Shown: piece by piece, positions 10,301 through 17,890 of the stretch
How positions within the stretch are numbered: position 1 is the stretch's first letter
Layout: each line of letters opens with the position of its first letter
Assembly: GCA_001664505.1 (NCBI GenBank)
Contig: CP011806.1
Coordinates: 4,347,327-4,411,326, forward strand
Length of the DNA: 64,000 bases
Direction: 5' to 3'
DNA from: Acidobacteria bacterium Mor1
Lineage (GTDB): Bacteria; Acidobacteriota; Polarisedimenticolia; Polarisedimenticolales; Polarisedimenticolaceae
Program-made: the position numbers and the translations under genes
Notes under the pieces: model-generated
Told to the model about the DNA's origin: nothing
The model's input: the letters and a program-made list of their open reading frames with translations, nothing else
Databases searched by the model: none

Positions 10301-10646
10301 ACTCGCTCTGAGCGAAGTCCGAGCGCCGCGAACGGAACACGTTGTAGATCAGGTTTTCCGTGCCGCCCGGGTCCAGCGGCGGTTGCCAGCTCAGGCTTTG
10401 ACGGCTTACCTGGAGGCCTTCAACCAAACCGGGGGGAGCCTGAAGATTCGCATCGTCGTCGGCACAGTCGACGGCCGCGGCGAGGCCGTCCCCGTCGAAG
10501 TCGCCGGGTCCACCCTCGAGCCCGACGCAAACACCGGCGCCGGCCCAGGTGCCTGCCGCCAACGCCCACAGAAGGGCCGTGCAGCGCAGCGCGGCCCGGT
10601 TCGGCGCCGACGGATCGAGACACTGGTTCTTGAAGATGACGCCCAT
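4344..10646 (-). CDS. Giant exported YD-repeat (RHS-like) protein with FN3-like, Ig-like and tandem-repeat regions
   Basis: About 2100 residues. Start ATG at 10646 has GGAGGGGG five bases upstream and gives a signal peptide (1-40). Order: a DFDGDG calcium-type motif; the shared FN3-like module (72-169, ending VQCSC); a Cys-rich CDDQNACTLDSC unit; an Ig-like domain (200-275); two copies of a PVRWMAPE peptide (about 303-331); a DUF6531-like lead-in (IDLVIPGRGFDFVWSRTY); then some 1400 residues of YD repeats building the shell (YDALNR, YDGAGN, YDYRD motifs). The RHS-associated core is diverged (LFGGMRWDADTRLY, GYFDPSAGRHTSR). Where polymorphic toxins carry a toxin tip, this protein has five and a third copies of a 41-residue repeat (1824-2043) and a short basic tail ending KKDKKR. 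No nuclease or other toxin domain is visible. It is divergent from the unknown gene at 10832. It could be a cell-surface wall-associated protein instead of a toxin. Confidence 0.92.
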   Translation of the reverse strand: MGVIFKNQCLDPSAPNRAALRCTALLWALAAGTWAGAGVCVGLEGGPGDFDGDGLAAAVDCADDDANLQAPPGLVEGLQVSRQSLSWQPPLDPGGTENLIYNVFRSRRSDFAQSECVHTALDQPSTPNSDTPLPGETFFYLVESENSCGSNGTGFDSAGSPRAPVQCSCSVVCDDQNACTLDSCSAGSCTNTLIEPELAQAPAPATACDGGDAEFQVSASGNGPLSYQWFANGSPVGNNASRLTLSNLGPGDDGTLIEVEVTDGCTTSTSPPARLSVLANASSCDGGLDGQESPTGATRMVTRGGPVRWMAPEAIKERGHVGPVRWMAPESIRSRTYDSSNTGGVHGHSGEYTRTDIDLVIPGRGFDFVWSRTYRSREFVDTAQGHQWTHGYARRVEQDAVNPQDRLVHDGTMARRDRYSPSTLPDCWESPGLYRTLCQQPDGRYVLTFPDRHQWVFRPLDGTPGEGAIESQSDRNGNSMTFQYDAQGHLDTIVDTLGRSITVSYDAQRRIDAITDFIGRSVTYDYYGPSDLGGSDGDLRSATSPTVTGTPHGNDFPQGKTTTYTYTQGFSSGFLDHNLLTVTDPLGQTFVENVYGATQNPGDGRFDRIAYQIHLGEVLAYTYPILPPDPSLPQIASTTVVNDRSGNVSRYDFDGAAQLLRERHFTGRAPDPAAPSDTLQNQAVSPLRAGDPPSYDTTYAYNAGGMTTRIDLPNRSSTLLVYDEANADPLQRADLLQRTRSPGALGGDQATIQESWTYTTGFSQRRVPSLETLFESPARPATAVAAPFLDRFASTYTDGRGFVTSYTHDPNGNPTVLRRPTVVSGTLGGGQQVIEQVNVYNAFGQVTQVTTPAGRVDTFDYFTTGPEEGYLAQIVIDAPGTALSTSFGYDTAGNMTDLTDPRGNLSQHTYNELDQMVRSVSPSPQLHIRYFWQDRANRLIRVDQENKDESQTPRANAYLSRAYRYDELDRVVEDQIETAAGGECIQRTYAYDPNGNVARADSGESTNGNQPDNYVTRQYDERDLLFVETRASGSADQASVQLDYTANGELAAIRSGLEDPSGSHDTTWAYDGYDRPTQRTDAMGNVETYNYNANGKKTRLRVQGEALQGSGQGTTRLAEVSISYDEVDRPIQTDTDHFDIGTGQPILDGSGTIQVFYDADDRPLRVTDDRGNSTDMTYDGVRRLLSRADAGGNTLTFAYDDRSNLRQVTRTDLSDLGLANQVFTTTYTYDALNRHDGTTDNLGRQWTYGHDSQDLRTLTVDSLGNVTRTLYDGADRPLQTIHELTDDGTGSGNPSGTVIINYEWDDNDRLSSMTDGNGNITQYAYDALDRPTSTSYADGTSTSRVYDVHQRVTTLTDANGTVISYDHDDLDRVTGVQVVPAAGVGGTTTETYDYDGLSRLRVADDDDSSVTLDYDSMGNVLRETLSVAGGPGRTTESSFDGAGNELQRRYPSGRTIDYQYDALNRVNGMSEGNSLASFFYIGPDRVERISRANGTDSSYEHDALGRTTRTVHEAAGIPWLDLGTTWSPADTLEEFRDNLNAARFTRYSYDSLYRMTESERNDPGPLVETVTYVYDGAGNRTTVTGGSEDGTYTMDPAQPTPADRQCNQYTTTPRGSRTYDGKGATLSADDRTGIVYDYRDQMIEVTVPGRTFSYRYDALGRRIEASGGGTTRRYYWSGQTVIEEQDGQGIPQVSYVGGPDGLLQMREEVDLNGDQALDDLWYHVDFNESVRSLTDGTGAAVESYDYDDFGLPIGGPGSRGNVYLFGGMRWDADTRLYRTGGGYFDPSAGRHTSRQGSDTLGHSTTYGMSNPHPWVPKSRGRAEGGDYNSSRSNRTHTPLAAPGGGGEHDVIYVFGGTRGRAPGEGGDYNSSRSNRTHTPLAGPGGGSHRDVIYIFGGTRGRAPGEGGDYNSSRSNRTHTPNAAPGGGGGHDVIYIFGGTRGRAPAEGGDYNSSRSNRTHTPNAAPGGGGGHDVIYIFGGTEVRAPGEGGDYNSSRSNRTHTPAAGLGGGGGHDVIYIFGGTRGRAPAEGGDYNSSRSNRTHTPGNGTNSQDDGVIRDFVWTQVSGPGGVMGPGGGSTVPASDDGRTRNFRGHGGKKDKKR
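4518..5177 (-). repeat. Tandem 123-bp coding repeats, 5.4 copies, at the tip of the RHS-like protein
   Basis: Units begin at 5177, 5054, 4931, 4808, 4685 and 4562, exactly 123 bases apart, the last one cut to 45 bases. Each encodes 41 residues: an invariant GGDYNSSRSNRTHTP, a Gly-rich variable hinge, then DVIYIFGGTRGRAP with E. Differences cluster in the hinge, in TRGR versus TEVR and in PGE versus PAE. The array replaces the usual variable tip of RHS proteins and is likely to change copy number by recombination. Confidence 0.95.
9650..9734 (-). repeat. Duplicated PVRWMAPE peptide, 51-base spacing
   Basis: Two copies of GPVRWMAPE followed by AI or SI, 17 residues apart, between the Ig-like domain and the YD repeats. 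The 15-base stretch coding VRWMA (9664-9678 and 9715-9729) is nearly identical between copies. The peptide matches the subdomain VIII motif of eukaryotic tyrosine kinases, with no kinase domain around it. Confidence 0.8.
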
Positions 10647-10720
10647 GGTTCCCCCTCCAATCATGGCGACAGCGTTCGATATGGGCCGGAATATCGCGAT
10701 TTCCGTCCAGAACGCCCCTG

Positions 10721-10748
10721 AATATACGGTTCTGCGCTGAGGCTCCAA
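10721..10748 (-). promoter_or_regulatory. Candidate promoter of the RHS-like gene
   Basis: On the minus strand TTGGAG (10748-10743), a 16-base spacer and TATATT (10726-10721), about 75 bases before the ATG at 10646. A fair sigma-70 fit; not tested. Confidence 0.4.
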
Positions 10749-10831
10749 GGGGTTTTCTGGGGCGTTCACCGGCGTGATGGGCCCTGAGATTCCCCACGTA
10801 ACGACAGCCCTCCGTGGCCGACAAACCGGGC

Positions 10832-11416
10832 ATGAGTGAACCAAGACTGAATCTCGGCAACTTCAGACTTCAGCTCGATCCCGACATCGAGTCGGAGATT
10901 CGCCGGCTGCAGGGGGGCGTACCGAGCATCGTCCTGCGCAATCGGTTGATGAATCCGAGCTGGCGGTTGTTTCAGCCGAGCCAGATGGACTGGCTACAGA
11001 TGCCTCCGCCGACCGCCTCGACGCCGTCGGTACCCCGTGGTGCCGGCCCCGCGACGCCGCGTCCGGGCCAGGTCGGCGATCTGTTGGGGGCGGTCTGGAG
11101 ACTGCCGGCGGTTCAGCAGGCATCCTCGCGCCTGCTCGACGAGGTGCAGCGCCAGGCGCGACGGGGCTGGAACCGTTCGTCCCCCGGCGAGCGCGGGCTG
11201 ATCGTGACCCAGGCGATCCTGCTGGGCGGCGGCGCGTTGGCGGGCGTGATGAGCAACGACCCGGCGCGCACCTTCGTGCTGGACTTCATCGACGGGCGCG
11301 ATATCCCGGTGCCCGGTGTTTCCGGGCTCAGCGTGCAGCTCCGCCACGACCGAAGCGGACCGCGGCCGGACTACGGTGGCATGCTCAAGTTCGATCTGGG
11401 GCGCTACATCTTCTGA
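10832..11416 (+). CDS. Hypothetical protein beside the RHS-like gene
   Basis: Not recognised. 194 residues from the ATG at 10832; GTG at 10814 would add six, and neither has a clear ribosome site. The N-terminal third is charged, residues 70-100 are rich in Pro, Ser and Thr, and a helix-like stretch LLDEVQRQARRGWN precedes one hydrophobic segment (LIVTQAILLGGGALAGVM). The C-terminus (DGRDIPVPGVSGLSVQL, then MLKFDLGRYIF) looks like a small beta structure. No signal peptide. It shares a 185-base divergent control region with the RHS-like gene, so an accessory or protective role for that protein is possible, but that is inference from position alone. Confidence 0.7.
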   Translation: MSEPRLNLGNFRLQLDPDIESEIRRLQGGVPSIVLRNRLMNPSWRLFQPSQMDWLQMPPPTASTPSVPRGAGPATPRPGQVGDLLGAVWRLPAVQQASSRLLDEVQRQARRGWNRSSPGERGLIVTQAILLGGGALAGVMSNDPARTFVLDFIDGRDIPVPGVSGLSVQLRHDRSGPRPDYGGMLKFDLGRYIF

Positions 11417-11471
11417 TCGCTCGCCACCGGTGATCGCGCACCAAGGCGGCACGGCGGGTTCTGACCGGGTC

Positions 11472-11477
11472 TACAAT
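11472..11477 (+). promoter_or_regulatory. Candidate -10 element (TACAAT), leaderless arrangement
   Basis: TACAAT ends six bases before the ATG at 11484. There is no Shine-Dalgarno sequence before this start, so the mRNA may begin at or next to the ATG. Confidence 0.4.
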
Positions 11478-11483
11478 CCGCGG

Positions 11484-12518
11484 ATGACCTCCGAACGGAA
11501 CGTCTGGAAGATCGACAAGGCCGGCCGGCTCGATCGACTGCAACCGGTCCGAGAAGATGTCGGCCCGCTCCCTTCCGGCGAGGTGCGGGTGCGGGTCCAC
11601 GCCGTAGGTCTCAACTTCGCCGATGTGTTCGCGCTGGCCGGACTGTACTCGGCAACGCCCGAGGGGGCGTTCGTTCCAGGGCTCGAAGTCTGCGGCGAAG
11701 TCGTCGAGATCGGAGCAGCGGTCGCCGAGGGGCTCCGTGTCGGCGACCGGGTCATGGGCGTCACCCGGTTCGGCGGCTACGTCGATCAGCTCGACCTGCC
11801 CCCGTCCCGGCTGCGCCGGCTCCCTGAAGGTTGGAGTTGGGAACAGGGTGCGGCGTTTCCGGTCCAGACACTGACCGCCTGGTACGGGCTCGAGACTCTC
11901 GGTGCGCTGCAGCCGGGCCAGCGGGTGCTGGTCCATAGCGCCGCCGGCGGCGTCGGGCTTCAGGCGCTGGCGATCTGCCGCAAGCTGGGAGCGGATTCGA
12001 TCGGTACGGTCGGTTCGGAATCCAAGCGCGAGTTCCTTCGCGATCGCGGGCACGATCGGGTCATCGTCCGTGGGCGCGATTTCCCCGAACAGCTGCGACG
12101 CACCCTCGGCGACGAGCCGCTGCATCTGGTGCTCGATGCGGTCGGCGGCGCAGTGCAGAGAGCCTCCCTCGAAGCGCTCGCGCCCACCGGCCGACTGATC
12201 GTCGTCGGCGCGGCCGAGTTCGCGCCGGGGCGTCGACGGCCTCGCTACCTGTCCTCCCTTTGGAGGTACCTGCGTCGCCCGCGCTACGACCCGCTGGAGC
12301 TGATTCCGGCCAACCGTTCGGTCATGGCGTTCAACCTGATCTGGTTGTGGGAGGACGAGCCGCTGCTCATCCGCCTGGCCGGCGAGATCGAGGCCCTCGG
12401 TCTCGATGCACCCCATGTCGGCAAGGTCTACCCGTTCGGCGAGGCGCCGGCTGCACTCGAGCACCTGCGCAGCGGCAGGTCGGTAGGCAAGGTGGTACTG
12501 AGCGTGCAGGGAGCGTGA
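11484..12518 (+). CDS. Zinc-free quinone oxidoreductase, medium-chain dehydrogenase/reductase family
   Basis: 344 residues. The N-terminal GroES-like half has the family phrases VHAVGLNFADVFALAGLY and PGLEVCGEVVEIG. The Rossmann half has HSAAGGVGLQALAI (glycine loop for NADPH) and VLDAVGG. The Cys/His ligands of zinc alcohol dehydrogenases are missing, and the sequence is closest in style to the VAT-1/quinone oxidoreductase group, which reduces quinones or enones with NADPH in the cytosol. The ATG at 11484 is chosen because translation further upstream would overlap the previous gene without homology. Codon use matches its neighbours. The substrate is not determinable. Confidence 0.92.
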   Translation: MTSERNVWKIDKAGRLDRLQPVREDVGPLPSGEVRVRVHAVGLNFADVFALAGLYSATPEGAFVPGLEVCGEVVEIGAAVAEGLRVGDRVMGVTRFGGYVDQLDLPPSRLRRLPEGWSWEQGAAFPVQTLTAWYGLETLGALQPGQRVLVHSAAGGVGLQALAICRKLGADSIGTVGSESKREFLRDRGHDRVIVRGRDFPEQLRRTLGDEPLHLVLDAVGGAVQRASLEALAPTGRLIVVGAAEFAPGRRRPRYLSSLWRYLRRPRYDPLELIPANRSVMAFNLIWLWEDEPLLIRLAGEIEALGLDAPHVGKVYPFGEAPAALEHLRSGRSVGKVVLSVQGA

Positions 12519-12665
12519 GTCTTCAGTGCGCGGCGTAGGCCCGAGTGCATGGATGTCTCCGACCGAGGGGAGCCGGTCAACTCGAAAGGGGGGGAGAAAC
12601 TGCGTCATCCTGTTACATCCAACGGTATGATTGGAGGAACTGCCAATCAGCAACCGGGGAGACCG

Positions 12666-14672
12666 ATGTTGGCCAAACTCGTCCGTCCGCTCTTGGCGGC
12701 GTTCCTCGTGCTCGCCGTCCTCGCGGGTGCCTCCCCTGCGGCCGCGTCCGGCAAGCAGCTTCCGGTCGAGGCCTTCGGCGATCTGCCGTTCGTCTCCGAT
12801 ATCCAGCTCTCGCCCGACGGCAAGAACCTCGCGATCCTGCAGCGCTACGAGGACCGGATCGTGGTGCGGTTCCAGACCTTGGGCGGAAAGCCGCTGTTCA
12901 CCTACTACCCCGAGGATTCGACGGTGCGGGCGGTGGAGTGGCTGACCCCGGACTGGGCGCTGATTACCGTTGATTTCGAGCAGATCAGCCGAGCCTACCG
13001 GGGTGCGGTCAAGATGAGTCGGCTGATCGCCGTATCTCCCGACGGAAAGAAGCGGAACATGTTGATGCGTGGGTTCGCCGGCAAGACCGTCCGGGAGTTG
13101 GGCGCGCGGTTGCCCCAGTCCACGCGGTTGCTTTCGCCGTCCGTTATCGGTGAGAAATACGTGCTCACCAGCGCCTGGATCGGCTACAGCTCCGTCTTCA
13201 AGGTATCCCTGCTGGACGGTCTCGCCGAGCTGGAGCGCATGGGGGAAGTGCGGGCGGCCGGCAGAGAGCTCAGGCACTTCACCACCGGGTGGATGGTCAA
13301 CCATGATCACTCATCCTGGCTGCGCTGGAATCAGGACAACCGTACCGAGCCTCCGGTCAACGTGGTGCAGGCAAAAGCGGGCAAGGAGGACTGGGTCGAG
13401 ATCGATCGGTATCCGGTCGGCGGCACCCCGAAGCTGAGCCCGCAGGGCTTCGGCGAGCGGCCCGGCCTGCTTTACGTGATTGCGAGGAGTCCGGGCGGGA
13501 CGTCGGCACTCTACGAGTACGATATCCGCCAACGAAAGCTCGGGAAGAAGGTCTTCCAGCATCCGAATCACGATCTGGAGCGTGCCGAGATCGACCCCCG
13601 CAACGGCAAGCTGATCGGCGTTCACTATCACGACGACGAGCCCCGGCAACAGATCATCGACGCGGAGCAGGGTGAGCTGCAGGCGACGATCGACGCCTAC
13701 TTCAAGAGCACCAGCGTCAATCGCATCCGGTCACGTAGCGCCGACGGTCAGAGCGTCATCATCTCGGCCAGCGGGCCGAACACGCCGGCGAGTTTTCATC
13801 TGTTCAACCAGAGCACGATGCAGATGAGTCGGCTAGGCGCGGCCTATCCCGATCTGGGTGTGGCCATGGGAGAGGTCCGGCCCGTTGCCTACTCCGCTCG
13901 CGACGGTCTGGAGATCCGCGGTTATCTGACCACTCCGGCCGGTGTCGAGCCGAAGAAGCTGCCCACGGTGATCCTGCCCCACGGTGGCCCGCAATCTCGC
14001 GACGTGATGGTCTTCGACTGGATGGCGCAGTTCCTGGCGAATCGCGGCTACGCGGTGCTGCAGCCCAACTTCCGTGGTTCCACCGGGCGCGGTGAGGCCT
14101 TCCGCGTTGCCGGATACGGGGAGTGGGGCGGCAAGATGCAGGATGACGTCACCGACGGAACCCGCTACCTGATCGAGCAGGGGATTGCCGACCCGGAACG
14201 GATCTGCATCATGGGTGCCTCCTACGGCGGGTACGCGGCCCTGATGGGCGTCGCCAAGGAGCCGGATCTCTACGCCTGCGCGATCTCGATCAACGGCGTC
14301 GCCGACATCTACGAGATGATGCGGGAGAGCCGGAGGTCCACGGCGATTCAGTTCTGGGAGCGCTCCATCGGAGCGGACAAGGAGATGCAGAAGGCCAACT
14401 CCCCGGCGCGCCTGGTCGCGAAGATCAAGTCGCCTATTCTCCTGATCCACGGGGAGAAAGACCACGTGGTCGAGTTCGACCAGGCCCGCCTGATGCGCAA
14501 GGCGATGAAACGCGTCGGGAAGCCGCTGGAGTTCGTCAAGCTGGACGGCGACGATCACTTCCTGAGTACCGGCCCGACCCGGATCGCGGCGATGAAGGCG
14601 GTTGACTCGTTCCTGAAGATCCACCTGGCGCCCGGGGCGAAGGCGCCGCCTGCAGAAACGTCCGGGCACTAG
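12666..14672 (+). CDS. Exported prolyl oligopeptidase-family (S9) peptidase
   Basis: 668 residues. ATG at 12666 gives a clean signal peptide (RPLLAAFLVLAVLAG, then AAA) and has GGGGAGA upstream; a longer reading from 12549 lacks these. Residues 30-400 form a beta-propeller that gates the active site. The C-terminal alpha/beta-hydrolase has the oxyanion PHGGP, nucleophile Ser519 in GASYGGYA, Asp599 in HGEKDH and His631 in GDDHF, so the catalytic triad is complete. It should cleave peptides in the periplasm. The gene converges on the kinase at 14680 with a 7-base gap, and it has no evident operon partner. Confidence 0.95.
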   Translation: MLAKLVRPLLAAFLVLAVLAGASPAAASGKQLPVEAFGDLPFVSDIQLSPDGKNLAILQRYEDRIVVRFQTLGGKPLFTYYPEDSTVRAVEWLTPDWALITVDFEQISRAYRGAVKMSRLIAVSPDGKKRNMLMRGFAGKTVRELGARLPQSTRLLSPSVIGEKYVLTSAWIGYSSVFKVSLLDGLAELERMGEVRAAGRELRHFTTGWMVNHDHSSWLRWNQDNRTEPPVNVVQAKAGKEDWVEIDRYPVGGTPKLSPQGFGERPGLLYVIARSPGGTSALYEYDIRQRKLGKKVFQHPNHDLERAEIDPRNGKLIGVHYHDDEPRQQIIDAEQGELQATIDAYFKSTSVNRIRSRSADGQSVIISASGPNTPASFHLFNQSTMQMSRLGAAYPDLGVAMGEVRPVAYSARDGLEIRGYLTTPAGVEPKKLPTVILPHGGPQSRDVMVFDWMAQFLANRGYAVLQPNFRGSTGRGEAFRVAGYGEWGGKMQDDVTDGTRYLIEQGIADPERICIMGASYGGYAALMGVAKEPDLYACAISINGVADIYEMMRESRRSTAIQFWERSIGADKEMQKANSPARLVAKIKSPILLIHGEKDHVVEFDQARLMRKAMKRVGKPLEFVKLDGDDHFLSTGPTRIAAMKAVDSFLKIHLAPGAKAPPAETSGH

Positions 14673-14679
14673 CTGAAGC

Positions 14680-17600
14680 CTAGCTGCCCTTGGCTCTCCA
14701 CTCCGCTGCTCTGGCGTCGAAGCCCGCTCCGGGCTCCAGCCCGTGCCGAATTTCCAGTACCCGTGCCAACTCGTCGGCTACAGCCCGCGCCTTGTCACTC
14801 TCCGGGCCGCGGGTCGCCGCGTAGCCGGCGTGGGTCAACTCCAACTCCGTGACGCACTCGTCGTACCGTTCGGCTTTGGCCAGGAGCGCACCGTAGCGTT
14901 CGCGAATCAAGGCGATCACGTAGCTGCCCAGTACCTCGTGGGGGCCGTCCAGGCAGCGGCGCAGATGGGTCTCCGCCTCTTCCAGTTCGCCCAGATCGAT
15001 CAACGTGCCGGCCAGGGTGAACGCCGCGCCGAAGGTGTTCCGGGAGTCCACGCCGTCGACGGCCTCGCGAACCTCGAGCGCCTTGCGGAGCACCTCGACG
15101 GAGGCGGCCAGATCCCCGCGGCGGCGATAGATCCGGCCGAGCCGTTCGTAGCAAGCCGCCACGCTCGGGTGTTCCTCCAGGCCTAGCTCGAGATACATCG
15201 CCAGGGCCGCCTGGAACTCGACCTCGGCCGGCACGTCATCACCAGCCTGTTCGTACATCGCGCCGATATTCCAGCGGGTCGTGGCGATCTCGATGTGGGC
15301 CTCTCCGTAGAGCGTCTTCTGAATCTCGAGGCTCTCTCGGAAATACTCGGCGGCTTGCTTGGTTCGGTTGCCGGACACGTAGCACTTGGCGATCCCCTGA
15401 AGCGAGTTCGCCACGTTCTGGTGCTCTCGGCCGTACAGCAACGTGTACATGTCAGCGGCCTGGCGATACCGGGCGATGCCCTCGTCGAACCGACGTTGGT
15501 CCCGCAGGAGTTCGCCCAGTTCATGAAGCGTGCCGGCCACCGGGCCGCTGGGGTCGCCGTGGATGTGCCGCCGCATGTCCAAGGCTTCCTCGAGCATGCC
15601 GGCCGACTCCGATGCCCGGGCGTCGTCATAGCGTACGAGCTGCCCCAGAGAGGTCAGACAGGAGGCGGTCTCCTGATGGCCATCGGGGTAGAGCGATCGG
15701 CTGCGGGCCAGTGAGTCTTCGAGCAACGCGATCGCCTCGTCCCGCTGCCCCATGGCGTTCTTGAGCAACCCCAGGTTGTGCAGATCGGTGGAGACGTAGG
15801 GGTGTGAGTCGCCGAGCTCCGAGCGGTGCAGCTCGATCGCATCTCGATACAGGGCTTCGGCCTCGTCGTACTGGCCCAGGGTCTGTTTGAGATTGGCAAG
15901 GCTGTTGAGGCCGACCCCGATCTCCTCGACGTGTTCGTTGCCGAGCCGCTTGAGCATCGCCAACCCCTCGGTCAGCGGTGGCTCTGCTTCGTCGTAGCTC
16001 CCCTCTCGCACCAGTGCGTTGCCCAGGGCGAGCGATGCTGTGGCGGTCGCCAGGTCGTCGCCTTCTGCCAGGCCGTTCCATAGCGCCAGCGCCTCGCGTA
16101 GCATTTCGATCGCTTCCTCGTGTCGATTCTGCTGGCTCCGCAGTTGGCCGAGGTTCTTGAGCTCGGTCGCGAGGTCTGCCGGAGCACTCTCCTCTGCCGA
16201 GCGTCGCAGTTCCAGCGCCCGGAGGAAGTGGGTTTCCGCCGCGTCGAAGTCCTGAAGGTCGAGGTAGGTGGTTCCGAGCCGTCGCCGGATCCCGGCCTCG
16301 ACTTCCGGGTTGTCGGCGAGCTCCTCGCCGATTCGTTCGTCGGTCCGTGCGAGGATGTCCCGCAGCAGGGTCGTGTCCGCACCCTGGGCCACCCTGGCGC
16401 TGACGCCTCCCAGCATGTCCGAGAGGAAGCCGGCGGTCTGGATCGCCTTGTCCCGCTCGGTTTCCGCTTGCGCCAGCGCGTTGACGGCGCGGCCTTCGGC
16501 TCGAGTGGCCCGCACCAGGCCGACGCTGGTCCCGACCGTTCCGGCCACGAGCGCTGCGAGCAGCGCCCCCGCCGCGATCACGCCCGCACGGTTGCGGCGC
16601 ACGAACTTGCTCGTCCGGTAGGCGGCGCTCGGAGGCGTGGCCAAGACCGGCTCGTCATCGAGATGGCGCTGGATATCCTCGGCGAAACCGCTGGCGGTTT
16701 CGTAGCGCCGCCCCCGGTCCTTCTCCAGCGCTTTCATCACGATCCAGTCCAGGTCGCCGCGCAGCACCGAGCCGAGCTCGCCGGGCTCGAGGCTGCGGCT
16801 CTCGGCGACACTCGGCAGTGAGTCGCCGATCGTACTCAAGCGGGTGCTGGGACGTGGCGGGTCCACCTCGCGGATCACCCGCTGGATCTCGGCAAACCCG
16901 GCCTGTTGCAGCTCACGCAGGCTGAACGGAGTTTCTCCGGTAAGCGCCTGGTAGAGCATCACCCCCAGGGAGTAGACGTCGCTCCGGGTATCGATGTCGA
17001 TCGCCTCCTGGCCGGTCTGCTCGGGGGACATGTATTCCGGCGTCCCGATGGCGTGCCCGTGCTGGGTGAAGAGGGTCTCCTCGGTCAGCCGGGTTTCCAT
17101 CGCCTTGGCGATCCCGAAGTCGATGACCTTCGGCATGGCCTTGCCGTCCACCTCGGCCACCAGAACGTTCGACGGTTTGATGTCCCGGTGAATGATCCCT
17201 TTCTGGTGCGCATGCTGGATTGCGTGGCAGACCTGCTGGAACAGTTCGAGCCGCCCGCGCACGTCCAGGCGGTTCTCGTCGCAGTACGCCGTGAAGGGCT
17301 TACCCTCGACGTACTCCATGACGATGTAGGGACGGCCGCTTTCGGTGGACCCGGCGTCGAATACCTTGGCGATGCCAGGGTGGTCCATCACCGCCAGCGC
17401 CTGGCGTTCGGCCTCGAAGCGGGTGACCACCTGCTTGGTGTCCATCCCGAGCTTGATCACCTTGAACGCGACCTGGCGCCGCACCGGTTCATGCTGCTGG
17501 GCCAACCAGACCGAGCCGAAGCCGCCCTGTCCGAGTTCACGGATCAACTCGTAGGGGCCGATCTGCTGACCCGCCTGCTCCGACGCTGCACCGCCGACAT

Positions 17601-17787
17601 CGAACACCGGCGCCGCTGCGCTGCCCAGGGTCGCGGTATCGGAAGGTCCGATCACCGTGGCCAGCAGGGACTCGACTCGTGAGCGCAACTCCCGGTCGCC
17701 CCCGCAGGCCTCGTCGAGATAGGCGCTACGCTGGTCCTCGGGCAGGCCCGTGGCGTGCCGAGCGATTGACTCTTCGTTCCTGGACAT
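14680..17787 (-). CDS. Serine/threonine protein kinase with C-terminal TPR array
   Basis: 1035 residues. A short N-terminal helical region (EDQRSAYLDEAC, RVESLLA) is common in this kinase class. The kinase domain is complete: GQGGFG (86-91), Lys109 in VAFK, HRDIKPSN (200), DFG (223), SPE (254). A membrane segment follows at 401-424, then about 14 TPR units to the end, which would lie in the periplasm. The layout is the same as the kinase at 3-2501 and the domain is closely related, with shared phrases QQHEPVRRQVA and IQRVIREVDPPRPST; the TPR halves are more diverged, suggesting old duplication with sensor divergence. ATG at 17787 follows GAGGGG. Neighbouring exported-repeat genes on the same strand lie just upstream. 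Confidence 0.96.
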   Translation of the reverse strand: MSRNEESIARHATGLPEDQRSAYLDEACGGDRELRSRVESLLATVIGPSDTATLGSAAAPVFDVGGAASEQAGQQIGPYELIRELGQGGFGSVWLAQQHEPVRRQVAFKVIKLGMDTKQVVTRFEAERQALAVMDHPGIAKVFDAGSTESGRPYIVMEYVEGKPFTAYCDENRLDVRGRLELFQQVCHAIQHAHQKGIIHRDIKPSNVLVAEVDGKAMPKVIDFGIAKAMETRLTEETLFTQHGHAIGTPEYMSPEQTGQEAIDIDTRSDVYSLGVMLYQALTGETPFSLRELQQAGFAEIQRVIREVDPPRPSTRLSTIGDSLPSVAESRSLEPGELGSVLRGDLDWIVMKALEKDRGRRYETASGFAEDIQRHLDDEPVLATPPSAAYRTSKFVRRNRAGVIAAGALLAALVAGTVGTSVGLVRATRAEGRAVNALAQAETERDKAIQTAGFLSDMLGGVSARVAQGADTTLLRDILARTDERIGEELADNPEVEAGIRRRLGTTYLDLQDFDAAETHFLRALELRRSAEESAPADLATELKNLGQLRSQQNRHEEAIEMLREALALWNGLAEGDDLATATASLALGNALVREGSYDEAEPPLTEGLAMLKRLGNEHVEEIGVGLNSLANLKQTLGQYDEAEALYRDAIELHRSELGDSHPYVSTDLHNLGLLKNAMGQRDEAIALLEDSLARSRSLYPDGHQETASCLTSLGQLVRYDDARASESAGMLEEALDMRRHIHGDPSGPVAGTLHELGELLRDQRRFDEGIARYRQAADMYTLLYGREHQNVANSLQGIAKCYVSGNRTKQAAEYFRESLEIQKTLYGEAHIEIATTRWNIGAMYEQAGDDVPAEVEFQAALAMYLELGLEEHPSVAACYERLGRIYRRRGDLAASVEVLRKALEVREAVDGVDSRNTFGAAFTLAGTLIDLGELEEAETHLRRCLDGPHEVLGSYVIALIRERYGALLAKAERYDECVTELELTHAGYAATRGPESDKARAVADELARVLEIRHGLEPGAGFDARAAEWRAKGS

Positions 17788-17890
17788 GTGGCCACCCCTC
17801 TTCCGGCTCGGTGGTGGACCCCGGGCCGGAGCAGGGGAGTATGCCGCGAAACGGTGCGGGAAAGCGAGATTTGAGGTTCAGGGAGCCTGT

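Noticed and set aside
11385-13310. A 641-codon minus-strand frame across the oxidoreductase and peptidase genes
   Set aside because: Spans two convincing genes and their gap; no motif, no ribosome site.
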